Below are positions 44,610 through 54,865 of a DNA stretch of 64,000 nt, piece after piece (position 1 is the stretch's first letter; the number at the start of each line of letters is the position of its first letter). Where the stretch lies: NCBI RefSeq assembly GCF_002356115.1, contig NZ_AP014836.1:1189001-1253000 (forward strand). The letters run 5' to 3'. A program made the position numbers and the translations under genes. Source of the DNA: Candidatus Nitrosoglobus terrae (GTDB lineage: Bacteria > Pseudomonadota > Gammaproteobacteria > Nitrosococcales > Nitrosococcaceae). Under the pieces are notes generated by a model that saw only the letters and a program-made list of their open reading frames with translations, had not been told where the DNA came from and made no database searches.

Positions 44610-46883
44610 CTAAGCCCGTAGTTTTTGTGCTGCTGCTACCATAGTGCACAGTGCAGATTCTACTTCTGGCCAATCACGGGTTTTAAGACCACAGTCTGGA
44701 TTTATCCAAAGCCGCTCAGGAGGAATATATTGGGTTGCCTTTTTAATGAGACCTACAATCTGGTTTACTGTGGGTAATGAAGGAGAATGAATATCATAAA
44801 CTCCTGGCCCAATCTCGTTGGGGTAGTTAAAAGCCGCAAAGGCTGCTAGTAGCTCGCCATCGGATCGAGAGGTTTCTATGGTAATCACATCGGCATCCAA
44901 TGCAGCAATTGCCTCAATAATATCGTTAAACTCCGAGTAACACATGTGTGTGTGGATTTGGGTTTCATCCTCTACTCCAGCAGCGGACACTTGAAAACAG
45001 CGAACTGCCCAGTCTAAATATTGCTTCCATTCTAGTCGCCGCAACGGCAACCCTTCCCGGAAAGCAGGCTCATCAATCTGAATAATTTTAATTCCTGCCT
45101 GCTCCAAATCTAGAACCTCATCCCGAAGCGCCAGTGCTATTTGAAGACAGGTATCGGCACGAGACTGGTCATCTCGTACAAAAGACCACTGTAAAATAGT
45201 CACCGGCCCCGTCAGCATCCCTTTCACCCATTTATCGGTCAATGATTGAGCGTAACGAATCCATTCCACCGTCATCGGTTGTGCTCGAGCCACATCTCCA
45301 TAAATAATAGGAGGCTTAACGCAGCGAGAACCATAACTTTGAACCCAGCCGTTTTGAGTAAACGCAAACCCCTCCAGCTGCTCCCCAAAATATTCCACCA
45401 TATCGTTGCGTTCTGCCTCTCCATGGACAAGCACATCTAGTCCGTACTTCTCCTGCTCTCGAATGGCTTTCTGGATCTCAGCCTTCATCTGCTCATCATA
45501 TTCTTGTGCAGAAATTTGACCTTTCTTAAATTCCTGCCGCGCCTTACGAATATTAGCTGTCTGCGGAAAAGAGCCAATCGTAGTAGTCGGGTAAAGGGGT
45601 AATTTTAAATACTCTCGCTGGGCTTGAGCACGAGTAGAATAATCATGGCAACGCTGCGCTAGCTTTTCATTTACACTGGCTATGCGGGTTCTTACTTCAG
45701 GTCGATGGGTACGATTTGATTGGCGACGACTTGCTTGTGCTGCTGCTGAAGCTTTCAAGGTTGCAGCCACTGCTTCCCGCCCTTTTGTTAAAGCCTGTTT
45801 TAACGCCACTACCTCTTCTATTTTTTGTACTGCGAAGGCTAACCATGACTTTAACTCTTTATCTAGACCTAATTCCAGAGTCAAATCCATAGGACAATGA
45901 AGTAGAGAGCAGGAAGGTGCTACCCAGAGTCGATCGCCTAGACGCTTATGTACCGTCTCAAGCTGCTGCAAGCTAGCTTCTAAATCATTACGCCAGATGT
46001 TTCGTCCATCAACAATACCTACTGAGAGAATCTTATCCGAAGGAAGCCCATCTAATACTTTTATTAACTGCTCAGGGGCGCTAGTTAGATCAATATGCAA
46101 ACCTGCTGTAGGTAGCTGACAAGCTAGCTGAGTATTATCGCCCAAGGCACCAAAATAAGTTGTTAAAAGACACTTTAACCCTGAATTTGCTAAATAATCA
46201 TAGGCTTTCTTAAAAGCTGCCTTCCAATCTGGAGGTAAATCCAGTACTAAAATGGGTTCATCAATTTGAACCCATTCTACTCCTTGTGTTTTAAGCTGCT
46301 GTAGCACCTGACTGTAAGCTGGTAGTAATCCCTCAAGTAAAGAGAGTTTATCAAACGCATCGCCTTTAACTTTACCCAGCCATAAAAAGCTTAATGGTCC
46401 TAATAATACTGGTTTCATAGGCATCCCAAGTTCTTGAGCAGCAGTTACCCGCTCAAATAAGATGTTACTGGATAAGGAAAAAATTTGCTGAGATTGGAAC
46501 TCTGGAACAATATAATGGTAATTCGTATTAAACCATTTAGTCATTTCACAGGCGGCTGCTTCTTTACCCTGAATACTACGTCCTCTTGCCATACGGAAAT
46601 AGGTATTCAAATCCACATTACCGCCTGTATGGCCAAATCGCGGTGGAATAACTCCGAGTAAAACTGACATATCCAGCACATGGTCATACCAGCTAAAATC
46701 CCCTACTGGGATTAAATCTAACCCCCCCTCTTTCTGTCTTTTCCAGTGAAGATTTTGTAGTTCATTGCCTACTTTTATCAGCTCCTCTTGGCTTAACTGA
46801 CCTTTCCAGTAGCCTTCCAAAGCCCATTTTAATTCCCGCTTATCTCCCATTCTGGGAAATCCTAAATTATGTGCTAAAACCAC
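44610..46883 (-). CDS. metE: Cobalamin-independent methionine synthase
   Basis: Transfers a methyl group from 5-methyltetrahydropteroyltri-glutamate to homocysteine. 757 residues, full length, from a GTG start with GAGGAG 7 bases upstream. N-terminal [18 protein letters not shown]; the C-terminal catalytic barrel has the zinc ligands in HTHMCYSEF and [11 protein letters not shown], and the [16 protein letters not shown] substrate motif. No cobalamin or SAM riboswitch is apparent in the 170-base leader. Confidence 0.97.
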   Translation of the reverse strand: MVLAHNLGFPRMGDKRELKWALEGYWKGQLSQEELIKVGNELQNLHWKRQKEGGLDLIPVGDFSWYDHVLDMSVLLGVIPPRFGHTGGNVDLNTYFRMARGRSIQGKEAAACEMTKWFNTNYHYIVPEFQSQQIFSLSSNILFERVTAAQELGMPMKPVLLGPLSFLWLGKVKGDAFDKLSLLEGLLPAYSQVLQQLKTQGVEWVQIDEPILVLDLPPDWKAAFKKAYDYLANSGLKCLLTTYFGALGDNTQLACQLPTAGLHIDLTSAPEQLIKVLDGLPSDKILSVGIVDGRNIWRNDLEASLQQLETVHKRLGDRLWVAPSCSLLHCPMDLTLELGLDKELKSWLAFAVQKIEEVVALKQALTKGREAVAATLKASAAAQASRRQSNRTHRPEVRTRIASVNEKLAQRCHDYSTRAQAQREYLKLPLYPTTTIGSFPQTANIRKARQEFKKGQISAQEYDEQMKAEIQKAIREQEKYGLDVLVHGEAERNDMVEYFGEQLEGFAFTQNGWVQSYGSRCVKPPIIYGDVARAQPMTVEWIRYAQSLTDKWVKGMLTGPVTILQWSFVRDDQSRADTCLQIALALRDEVLDLEQAGIKIIQIDEPAFREGLPLRRLEWKQYLDWAVRCFQVSAAGVEDETQIHTHMCYSEFNDIIEAIAALDADVITIETSRSDGELLAAFAAFNYPNEIGPGVYDIHSPSLPTVNQIVGLIKKATQYIPPERLWINPDCGLKTRDWPEVESALCTMVAAAQKLRA

Positions 46884-47053
46884 AAATAAGCTCCTCTTTA
46901 ATCCACCCTATACCACTAAATGACCCTCTTCAGCAATTGCCTGCACGCATATAATAGATAAAATATGCGGCTTTGCGCAGCTTGTCTAAGGGCTATCTGC
47001 TGAGATAAAACGATAGAAAAACATAAATTGCCAATCTCACCGTTTAAAACCGA

Positions 47054-49189
47054 TTAGTTCGCCTGGCCTAGTAAAATTAGTGACCGCGCTTCAACTCTAA
47101 TTTGCGACCCAGGTAAATAGGAGTCATCTCCCTTTTCTGAAAACACGTTATATGTGTTAAAAATTTTTACTGATGTATCAAATACTTTTATCCAGTTACA
47201 GCTTTTTTCACCTCCACACTCCTTTGGGAGGGTAAAATTTAAGTATTTATCAGAAGCATTAAATAGTAAGTAAAAACTATCATCAATTACCCGTTCTCCG
47301 TGCCTATCCGTAGCCATTATCCCTTTTCCATTTAAAAAAACACCCAAAGATTTGGCATAACCGGTATTCCAATCTTCTTCTGACATCTCTTTACCTTTAA
47401 CGGTAAACCATTCAATATCAAAAATATTACTGCCGTGGATAGGCCGTCCATGGAACCAATGTCGGCGGCGGAAAATGGGATGTTTTTTTCGAAACTGTAT
47501 AAGCTGCTGAGTAAACTCTAATAACGTCCAGTCTGTACGAGACCAATCTAGCCAAGAGATCTCATTATCTTGGCAATACGCGTTATTGTTTCCTTTTTGG
47601 GTACGACCTCTCTCATCGCCACTAAGTAGCATCGGCACCCCTTGTGACAGAAATAAAGTGGCTAGAAAATTTCTCTTTTGGCGAGAGCGCAGCTCATTAA
47701 TTTTAGGATCCTCTGTAGAACCTTCAACCCCACAATTCCAAGAGCGATTATAACTCTCCCCATCTCGGTTGTTTTCCCCATTCGCCTCATTATGTTTCTC
47801 GTTATAAGAAACTAAATCATGAAGAGTAAAACCATCATGGGCAGTAATAAAATTGATACTCGCAAAAGGCCGACGACCACTCCTCTCATAGAGATCAGAA
47901 CTGCCAGTAAAACGATACGCTAATTCACCTAAAGTTTGATCTACCCCACGCCAATAATCACGCACACAGTCTCGATATTTTCCATTCCATTCAGCCCAAC
48001 CCGGCGGAAAATTCCCAATTTGATATCCCCCCTCACCTAAATCCCAAGGCTCAGCAATTAACTTAACCTGAGAAATAACGGGATCTTGATGAATAATGTC
48101 AAAGAAGGATCCGAGTCGATCAACATCATGTAATCCTCTTGCCAGAGCCGCCGCCAAATCGAATCGAAACCCATCTACATGCATTTCAAGAATCCAATAA
48201 CGGAGGCTATCCATAAGCAGCTGAAGAGCACGAGGATGGGTCATATTCAGGGTATTACCGCAACCCGTATAATCGGTATAGTAACGGAGATTGTGCGGTT
48301 GTAGTCGATAATAACTTGCATTATCTATCCCTCGAAAACAAAGCGTTGGCCCTAGCTGGTTTCCTTCAGCAGTATGGTTATAAACCACATCTAAAATAAC
48401 CTCAATTCCAGCTTGATGTAATGCTTTGACCATAGCTTTAAATTCAATCACATGGCCAGGTTCTGAGCTGCTGGCATAACGGGAATCTGGGGCAAAATAG
48501 CCAATAGAATTATAGCCCCAATAATTATTTAATCCTTGAGCAACGAGGTGACGCTCCGAAACATGGTGATGAATAGGCATTAGCTCAACAGCAGTTACGC
48601 CCAAAGAAAGAAAATAATCAATAGCTGCTGGAGAGGCCAATCCTGCGTATGTTCCACGTAAATACTTGGGGATTTCTGGATGAAGGGCAGTAAAACCCTT
48701 AACAGAGAGTTCATAGATAATCGTCTCGCTCCAAGGGATTCTAAGCTGCTGATCTCCATCCCAGTGAAAAGCAGGATCTACTACAACACATTTAGGCATA
48801 AACACGGCACTATCCCGATCATCTTGGCTAAGATCAGCGTTATTATCTCCAGCACAATAGCCATGAAGGGCATCATCCCATTTAACCGATCCCTCAATAG
48901 CCTTAGCATAAGGATCAAGTAGTAATTTAGCTGGGTTAAAGCGATGACCCGCAGGGGGATCATAGAGGCCATGGACTCGAAAACCATAGCGTTGCCCTAA
49001 CCCTATCCCAGGTAAATACCCATGCCATGAAAAATCAGAGACTTCGGGTAATTTAATCCGTGTCTCTTCTAAACCATTGAAAAGACAGAGCTCAACTTCA
49101 GTGGCATTTTCCGAGAACAAAGCAAAATTAGTTCCTGCTCCATCCCAATTTGCTCCTAACGGATACGCTTTTCCAGGCCATATTTTCAT
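47054..49189 (-). CDS. glgX: Glycogen debranching enzyme GlgX
   Basis: 711-residue GH13 isoamylase-type enzyme that hydrolyses alpha-1,6 branches of glycogen after phosphorylase trimming. An N-terminal CBM48 domain (PLGANWDGAGTNFALFSENA ...) precedes the catalytic barrel; nucleophile in DGFRFDLAAAL, acid Glu in LIAEPWDLGEGGYQ, third acid in FITAHDGFTLHDL. No other glycogen genes are adjacent. Codon use and spacing look ordinary. Confidence 0.93.
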   Translation of the reverse strand: MKIWPGKAYPLGANWDGAGTNFALFSENATEVELCLFNGLEETRIKLPEVSDFSWHGYLPGIGLGQRYGFRVHGLYDPPAGHRFNPAKLLLDPYAKAIEGSVKWDDALHGYCAGDNNADLSQDDRDSAVFMPKCVVVDPAFHWDGDQQLRIPWSETIIYELSVKGFTALHPEIPKYLRGTYAGLASPAAIDYFLSLGVTAVELMPIHHHVSERHLVAQGLNNYWGYNSIGYFAPDSRYASSSEPGHVIEFKAMVKALHQAGIEVILDVVYNHTAEGNQLGPTLCFRGIDNASYYRLQPHNLRYYTDYTGCGNTLNMTHPRALQLLMDSLRYWILEMHVDGFRFDLAAALARGLHDVDRLGSFFDIIHQDPVISQVKLIAEPWDLGEGGYQIGNFPPGWAEWNGKYRDCVRDYWRGVDQTLGELAYRFTGSSDLYERSGRRPFASINFITAHDGFTLHDLVSYNEKHNEANGENNRDGESYNRSWNCGVEGSTEDPKINELRSRQKRNFLATLFLSQGVPMLLSGDERGRTQKGNNNAYCQDNEISWLDWSRTDWTLLEFTQQLIQFRKKHPIFRRRHWFHGRPIHGSNIFDIEWFTVKGKEMSEEDWNTGYAKSLGVFLNGKGIMATDRHGERVIDDSFYLLFNASDKYLNFTLPKECGGEKSCNWIKVFDTSVKIFNTYNVFSEKGDDSYLPGSQIRVEARSLILLGQAN

Positions 49190-49513
49190 AAATTTATGCT
49201 TACCTTTCTTAAATGCTTAAAAATTACTTAATAAAACAAAAAGTAGCCTAAATTAAAACTAACACTACCCACCGCTCCAATTTCATATCTCATATGGAAA
49301 TGGGGTAATAGTACTATCGACCGTAAAAATTAAATAATGAAGAAATTACCAAATAAAGGCGGTGTTAGTCGGAAGAAAAATCATGCTAAAAGCCAAAAAA
49401 GCTAAAATTATGATTAAGGATCACTCTAGAGGAGATAGTTTGCAATTTATGTGTTGTAATTATATCGTGATAAAAATAACCGTCATCCGTTAAGAACGCT
49501 TAGCCGATAAATC
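49190..49513. other. Gene-free gap between glgX and dxs (324 bp)
   Basis: AT-rich. It holds the presumed glgX promoter. Two short plus-strand frames (22 and 36 codons, overlapping near 49380) are basic or Ile-rich and have no clear ribosome support; they are not called as genes. No convincing terminator for dxs was seen. Confidence 0.4.
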
Positions 49514-51436
49514 CTAACCATGCGAGCCTATTGTAGAAGAAATTACTCCAGATCTAGATTGAATTAATTGCCATCGGTATCTTTCTATGCTTCGAAAAAT
49601 ACCTTCGCTATCTAAATGACAATAAGCCAGTAACTCTTCTCGGGATCCATGCTCTAAGAAGTAATCGGGTAGCCCATGTAAAAATAACGGTACTAAAATT
49701 CTATGCTTTGCTAGGCACTCACTCACCGCGCTACCTGCCCCACCTGCTATGGTATTATCCTCCACAGTCACCAATAATTCATGATTTTTGGCTATCGCTA
49801 AAACCATTTCTTCATCTAAAGGTTTAACAAAACGCATATTAACTACAGTAGCATTCATTTTCTCTGCAGCATCCAAAGCGGGGGACAACATAGCTCCAAA
49901 AGCAAAGATAGCAACGCCCTGTCCAGATCGTTTAAGCTCCGCCTTACCTAGTGGTAGTGCTGTCATTTTAGACTGAATTGCTACCCCAATCCCCTTACCG
50001 CGTGGATAGCGAACTGCCGCAGGTCGACCCAGCATAAATCCCGTATAGAGCATCTGTCGGCACTCATTTTCATCTGCTGGAGTCATCACTACCATATTGG
50101 GAATACAACGAAGGTAAGATAAATCAAAGCTACCGGTATGAGTTGGGCCATCTGGTCCCACCACTCCAGCCCGATCTATTGCAAATAGCACGGGTAAATT
50201 TTGAAGCGCAACATCATGGATTAGTTGATCATAAGCACGCTGGAGAAAAGTAGAGTAAATGGCAACAACTGGCTTTAGACCATCACAAGCCATACCCGCC
50301 GCTAAAGTAACGCTATGTTGTTCAGCAATACCCACATCAAAATAACGCCCTGGAAATCGTTCAGAAAACTCTACTAATCCAGATCCTTCTCGCATAGCAG
50401 GTGTAATCCCAACTAAATGCGGATCCTGCACGGCCATATCACATAACCACTGACTAAAAACTTGTGTATATGTTACCGATGATGGGGTTTTCTTTGAGCT
50501 TTGCTGCATCCCAACCTTAGGATCAAAAGGGACTACAGCATGGTAGGTTACCGGATTTTCTTCGGCTAACGTATAACCTTTACCCTTCTGGGTTACTATA
50601 TGTAGTAGTCGAGGGCCACTTAGTTTATACAAGTTATGCAACGTACTCACTAAGGAAGTGAGACTATGCCCGCTAATAGGGCCAAAATAATTAAACCCCA
50701 TTTCTTCAAATAGGGTTCCTGGCACTACCATACCTTTAACATGCTCCTCTGTTCGCCGCGCTAACTCCCACATTGGCGGCGGCATATGCTCTAGTACTTT
50801 CTTACTTCCTTCACGAACTGTAGAGTAAAAACGCCCCGTCAGCAGTCGAGTAAGATAACTAGATATTGCGCCAACATTAGGAGAAATAGACATCTCATTA
50901 TCATTGAGGATAACCAGCAAATCAGCTCCAGATGCTCCAGCGTGATCGAGTGCCTCATAAGCCATTCCTGCCGTCATCCCCCCATCACCAATAATAGCTA
51001 CTGCCTTACGATGGCTTCCCACCTGCTTAGCAGCAATCGCCATGCCAAGAGCGGCACCAATTGAGGTGCTTGAATGGCCAACACCAAAGGTGTCATAGGG
51101 GCTTTCTGCGCGGGAAGGAAAGGGAGCTAAACCACCCAATTGGCGGATAGTATTCAGCCGCTGTCGCCGCCCTGTAATAATTTTATGAGGATAAGCTTGA
51201 TGCCCTACATCCCATACCAATCTATCCTCTGGAGTATTAAAAACATAGTGCAACGCAACAGTGAGCTCTATAGCTCCTAAGCCTGCTGCAAAGTGCCCTC
51301 CACTACAAGCAACAGAATGAAGAAGAAAGGCGCGCAGCTCCTCAGCTAGCACTGCCAGCTCAGCCTCAGTTAAACAGCGTATATCCTCCGGAGAGTCAAT
51401 ACGATCTAATAATGGATAATTAGTTGTAGAGGTCAT
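49514..51436 (-). CDS. dxs: 1-deoxy-D-xylulose-5-phosphate synthase
   Basis: First enzyme of the MEP isoprenoid pathway: pyruvate plus glyceraldehyde 3-phosphate to DXP, thiamine-diphosphate dependent. 640 residues, normal. N-terminal [20 protein letters not shown]; the TPP-binding [18 protein letters not shown] (~155-172); the transketolase-type [15 protein letters not shown] with catalytic Glu; [15 protein letters not shown]. Divergent from ispH across 326 bases. Confidence 0.97.
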   Translation of the reverse strand: MTSTTNYPLLDRIDSPEDIRCLTEAELAVLAEELRAFLLHSVACSGGHFAAGLGAIELTVALHYVFNTPEDRLVWDVGHQAYPHKIITGRRQRLNTIRQLGGLAPFPSRAESPYDTFGVGHSSTSIGAALGMAIAAKQVGSHRKAVAIIGDGGMTAGMAYEALDHAGASGADLLVILNDNEMSISPNVGAISSYLTRLLTGRFYSTVREGSKKVLEHMPPPMWELARRTEEHVKGMVVPGTLFEEMGFNYFGPISGHSLTSLVSTLHNLYKLSGPRLLHIVTQKGKGYTLAEENPVTYHAVVPFDPKVGMQQSSKKTPSSVTYTQVFSQWLCDMAVQDPHLVGITPAMREGSGLVEFSERFPGRYFDVGIAEQHSVTLAAGMACDGLKPVVAIYSTFLQRAYDQLIHDVALQNLPVLFAIDRAGVVGPDGPTHTGSFDLSYLRCIPNMVVMTPADENECRQMLYTGFMLGRPAAVRYPRGKGIGVAIQSKMTALPLGKAELKRSGQGVAIFAFGAMLSPALDAAEKMNATVVNMRFVKPLDEEMVLAIAKNHELLVTVEDNTIAGGAGSAVSECLAKHRILVPLFLHGLPDYFLEHGSREELLAYCHLDSEGIFRSIERYRWQLIQSRSGVISSTIGSHG

Positions 51437-51762
51437 AATCTATCAATTAAGATAGTAACAAAATTTTAATTATGTAAGGCAGCATCCTAGGATACAAGGA
51501 TTTTTTTTAATTTACCGAAATACTTGATATACAGTTAAAACGTTCATTAGGAATAATTAATCTTCACTACTTTAGCAAGGCAATTAAATTAGCCTAGAAT
51601 AAATCTAGAAACAATCTCTAACTATAAGAATTTTACCAATTTTACTTGCAAAGAATATGTGCAGTCTGTATTTTTTTAAGTTCATTGAAGCCATAACTTA
51701 TTTAATATTATAATCTAAAATACATTAATTTATGCATTACTAGAAACAGTAGGATTAAATTC
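51437..51762. other. Divergent dxs/ispH control region (326 bp)
   Basis: AT-rich, no gene. A TATAAT at about 51707 may serve ispH. A short ATCCT/AGGAT stem followed by eight T (51502-51509) looks like a weak rightward terminator, but no rightward gene precedes it. Confidence 0.4.
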
Positions 51763-52725
51763 ATGAAAGTTACCCTCTCTCAACCCCGGGGTTTTTGCGC
51801 TGGAGTGGTTCGTGCTATCGAGATAGTCGAGCAAGCGCTAGAAATTTATGGTGCCCCTATTTATGTACTGCATGAAATTGTTCATAATCAGCATGTTGTT
51901 CAAGATCTCAAGCAACGAGGAGTAATATTTACTGAGGATTTAGGATCTATACCCTCAGGATCAGTCACTATCTTCAGTGCCCATGGGGTCTCTACTACTA
52001 TTGTAGAGTCAGCTAAAAATACTAGCTTACATATAATTGACGCTACCTGCCCTTTGGTTACAAAAGTGCATCTACAAGCGCAAAAATACCATCGCCAAGG
52101 GGATGAATTAATTATTATCGGCCATGCAGGTCATCCAGAAGTGGAAGGCACTCGCGGGCGAGTAAATGGAATGGTTCACGTTATTGAATCAATAGAAGAG
52201 GCCGAAACAATAGCGGTTAAAGATCCAGAACGGCTGGCTTACGTTACTCAAACAACTCTGAGTATCGATGATACCCGTGGCGTAGTAGATGCACTTAAGA
52301 GACGTTTCCCAAAGATCCATGGGCCGGAACTCGATGATATCTGTTATGCTACTCAAAATCGCCAAAACGCAGTACGAGAGATGAGTAAAGAGATAGACAT
52401 CCTCTTAGTAGTGGGTGCGCGTAATAGTTCTAATTCTAACCGACTGCGGGAAGTAGGCGAGCAAAATGGTGTTACTGCCTATCTTATCCAAGATAGCCAA
52501 GATTTAGATTCAATCTGGTTTACCCCTCAATCACGGGTAGGCATTACTGCTGGAGCTTCAACACCAGAGGTACTCGTGCAAGAAGTCCTAAATAAATTGC
52601 GTAGCTATGGAGTAGACGAAGTTCGAGATTTAGATGGCGTTCAAGAGTCTATTAATTTTCGCCTACCCGCAACACTACTTCGCGCTAAGCTAAAGCAACA
52701 AGCAATAGATTCTGCTAATAAGTAA
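51763..52725 (+). CDS. ispH: HMBPP reductase IspH (LytB)
   Basis: Last enzyme of the MEP pathway; makes IPP and DMAPP using a 4Fe-4S cluster. 320 residues. Cluster ligands Cys12 (RGFCAGVVRAIE), Cys96 (IDATCPLVTKVH) and Cys194 (DDICYATQNRQ) are all present, with conserved His41, His74 and His124 and the catalytic Glu126. hpnH follows 33 bases after it on the same strand. Confidence 0.97.
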   Translation: MKVTLSQPRGFCAGVVRAIEIVEQALEIYGAPIYVLHEIVHNQHVVQDLKQRGVIFTEDLGSIPSGSVTIFSAHGVSTTIVESAKNTSLHIIDATCPLVTKVHLQAQKYHRQGDELIIIGHAGHPEVEGTRGRVNGMVHVIESIEEAETIAVKDPERLAYVTQTTLSIDDTRGVVDALKRRFPKIHGPELDDICYATQNRQNAVREMSKEIDILLVVGARNSSNSNRLREVGEQNGVTAYLIQDSQDLDSIWFTPQSRVGITAGASTPEVLVQEVLNKLRSYGVDEVRDLDGVQESINFRLPATLLRAKLKQQAIDSANK

Positions 52726-52758
52726 GAGTCAGGTTATTAAACAAAGGAAATGCAAAAC

Positions 52759-53883
52759 ATGGGTGTATTGGGTATATCTTTGCTCCAGCAATATCGTATC
52801 GGCCGCTACATTTTAGAGAAAAAACTCAGTGGCGAAAAACGTTATCCTCTAGTGTTAATGCTTGAACCTCTTTTTCGTTGTAACTTAGCCTGCGCAGGTT
52901 GTGGCAAGATCGACTATCCTGATGAGATTTTAGATAAACGCTTAAGCGTCCAAGAATGCTTGGGTGCAGTAGATGAGTGCGGCGCGCCCGTAATTTCTAT
53001 TCCAGGAGGAGAACCTCTCCTTCACAAAGAAATGCCGGAAATTGTTGCTGGTATCATTAAACGTAAAAAATTTATATATCTTTGCACCAATGCGCTTCTT
53101 CTTTCCAAAAGAATCAAGGACTACACGCCTTCCCCTTATTTTGCTTTTTCCATCCATTTAGACGGTAACCGAGAGCATCATGATGCCTCTGTCTGCCAAG
53201 AGGGGGTGTTTGATCGAGCTGTAGCCGCTATTAAACTATGCCGTGAGCGAGGTTTTCGTGTTACGGTAAATTGTACTTTATTTCAAGGAGCAAAGCCGGA
53301 AGATGTCGCCAAATTCTTTGACTACTGCATGGAACTCGATATAGAAGGAATCACTATTTCACCGGGCTATAGTTATGAGCGAGCACCACGCCAAGATATC
53401 TTTCTTCAACGAGCTACCAGTAAGCGTTTATTCCGAGATATTTTTCGTTTAGGTAAAGGCCATAAATGGCGCTTTAACCAATCTAGTTTGTTCTTAGATT
53501 TCTTAGCCGGAAATCAAACCTACCAGTGCACACCTTGGGGTAATCCCACACGCAATATTTTTGGGTGGCAGCGCCCGTGCTACCTATTTTCAGAAGGCAA
53601 TTATGCTCCCACTTTTAGGTCTCTGATGGAAGAGACTGATTGGGCTAAATACGGCACAGGAAATCACCCTAAATGCGCTAACTGCATGGCTCATTGCGGC
53701 TATGAGGCAACTGCTGTTAATGATACTTTAGATAATCCTCTAAAAGCATTTAAAGTCTTCCTTCAGGGGCCACGCCTTGAAGGCCCGTTAGCAGCTGAAC
53801 TTCCAGTAAATTATCCAGAAAAGCCAGCTAGTGTTTCAATACCCATTGATGACCTGCATCACAAAAGCGGAGAAGCTTCGTGA
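52759..53883 (+). CDS. hpnH: Hopanoid radical-SAM protein HpnH
   Basis: Adds an adenosyl group to diploptene, making adenosylhopane, the entry step to side-chain-bearing hopanoids. The ATG at 52759 is preferred over 52750 because AAGGA is only one base from the earlier ATG but ten bases from this one; it gives 374 residues. Radical-SAM CxxxCxxC is Cys41, Cys45, Cys48 (CNLACAGC). FSIHLDGNREHHD, SPGYSYERAP and a C-terminal Cys-containing HPKCANCMAHCGYEAT are HpnH hallmarks. Confidence 0.95.
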   Translation: MGVLGISLLQQYRIGRYILEKKLSGEKRYPLVLMLEPLFRCNLACAGCGKIDYPDEILDKRLSVQECLGAVDECGAPVISIPGGEPLLHKEMPEIVAGIIKRKKFIYLCTNALLLSKRIKDYTPSPYFAFSIHLDGNREHHDASVCQEGVFDRAVAAIKLCRERGFRVTVNCTLFQGAKPEDVAKFFDYCMELDIEGITISPGYSYERAPRQDIFLQRATSKRLFRDIFRLGKGHKWRFNQSSLFLDFLAGNQTYQCTPWGNPTRNIFGWQRPCYLFSEGNYAPTFRSLMEETDWAKYGTGNHPKCANCMAHCGYEATAVNDTLDNPLKAFKVFLQGPRLEGPLAAELPVNYPEKPASVSIPIDDLHHKSGEAS

Positions 53884-54180
53884 AATAGATCCAAGACTTC
53901 CGCTATTTTATAGATGATAGATGTTCTGTAAGTAGCATCATAAGTGCTTTATTTATATTTTTAATCTTATCCAGATAATTTAATTATAGTCGTCTGGAGC
54001 ATTCATAAACGCTCAAGCGTAAGATGAAAATAAAAGACCAACCTCAGCAGCAGCTCTCTATTCTCCATATGTATAAATGGAAAACCCAGCTTTCATTATT
54101 TGGAGAGATAAATCAACCAGCACAATACACTGTAGTGTAACCTAAGCATACAGATCCCTAGGGCCAGGACATAAAGCTTT
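53884..54180. other. Gap before hpnM with an inverted repeat
   Basis: 297 bases without a gene. TACACT/AGTGTA at 54126-54139, about 40 bases before the hpnM start, is a small perfect inverted repeat that could be an operator. The gap suggests hpnM-hpnN have their own promoter. Confidence 0.35.
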
Positions 54181-54822
54181 ATGAAACAAATATTAATTAA
54201 AGCCATACTCATAGTATCCATAGGCATTATATCTATAATCCCTTCCTTATCTTTAGCAGTAAAATGCCAATCTAAGAATTGCAGCGAGGAAATGAGATCA
54301 GCTTCTTCAGCGATCGAGAGCCTAAATACGGCTCTTTTATCAGTCATGAAAAAATCTAAGGAACTTGGATTTGAAGGCCGCTATCAACAGCTACTACCTG
54401 TGATTACCCAAGAATTTGATCTACCTTTCATTGCCCGTTATACCCTCAGCTCCTCTTGGAAGAATCTTAATCATGAACAACGTGAGCAATTTATAAAAAC
54501 CTTTCAAGAATTATCTATTACTGACTATGCCAGCCACTTTAGTGACTATAGCGGCCAGCGTTTTTCTATTGAAGAAGAATCTCCCTTGCTTCGGGGAGGT
54601 ATGCGAGTTCAAAGCAAGCTTATCGATTCTAGCGGCTCAAGTGTAATTTTTAATTACACTTTACGTAAATCTAATAACCAATGGCGAATCGTTAATGTTG
54701 TAGCTGATGGAGTGAGCGATCTAGCGGTGAAACGGGCTGAGTATCATCAGCTCATAAAAGCAGAAGGATTTGATGGCTTACTAGCTAAGCTTAAAGAGAA
54801 AATCGCACGCCACCAAAATTAA
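54181..54822 (+). CDS. hpnM: MlaC/HpnM-family periplasmic lipid-binding protein
   Basis: 213 residues. Signal peptide (~1-27, ending SLSLAVKC, with an extra Cys pair in VKCQSKNCSEE). The Ttg2/MlaC fold is supported by RYQQLLPVITQEFDLPFIARYTL, EQREQFIKTFQELSITDYASHF and WRIVNVVADGVSDLAVKRAEY. In hopanoid clusters this protein is HpnM and pairs with HpnN in moving hopanoids to the outer membrane; the adjacent HpnN gene supports that reading over a phospholipid Mla role. Confidence 0.88.
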   Translation: MKQILIKAILIVSIGIISIIPSLSLAVKCQSKNCSEEMRSASSAIESLNTALLSVMKKSKELGFEGRYQQLLPVITQEFDLPFIARYTLSSSWKNLNHEQREQFIKTFQELSITDYASHFSDYSGQRFSIEEESPLLRGGMRVQSKLIDSSGSSVIFNYTLRKSNNQWRIVNVVADGVSDLAVKRAEYHQLIKAEGFDGLLAKLKEKIARHQN

Positions 54823-54865
54823 AACAGCTACTATTTAACTGTTGCCAAATTTTAAAGCAGTAATA

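Noticed and set aside
46884-47053. Cobalamin or SAM riboswitch before metE
   Set aside because: The 170-base leader lacks B12-box-like or SAM-I stems; only plain AT-rich sequence is seen.
49339-49492. Short basic plus-strand frames between glgX and dxs
   Set aside because: 22 and 36 codons, overlapping, without ribosome sites or known relatives.
51495-51509. T-run after a short stem as a rightward terminator of a second small RNA
   Set aside because: Only a 5-bp stem, and just ~60 bases separate it from the dxs start, with no promoter seen.
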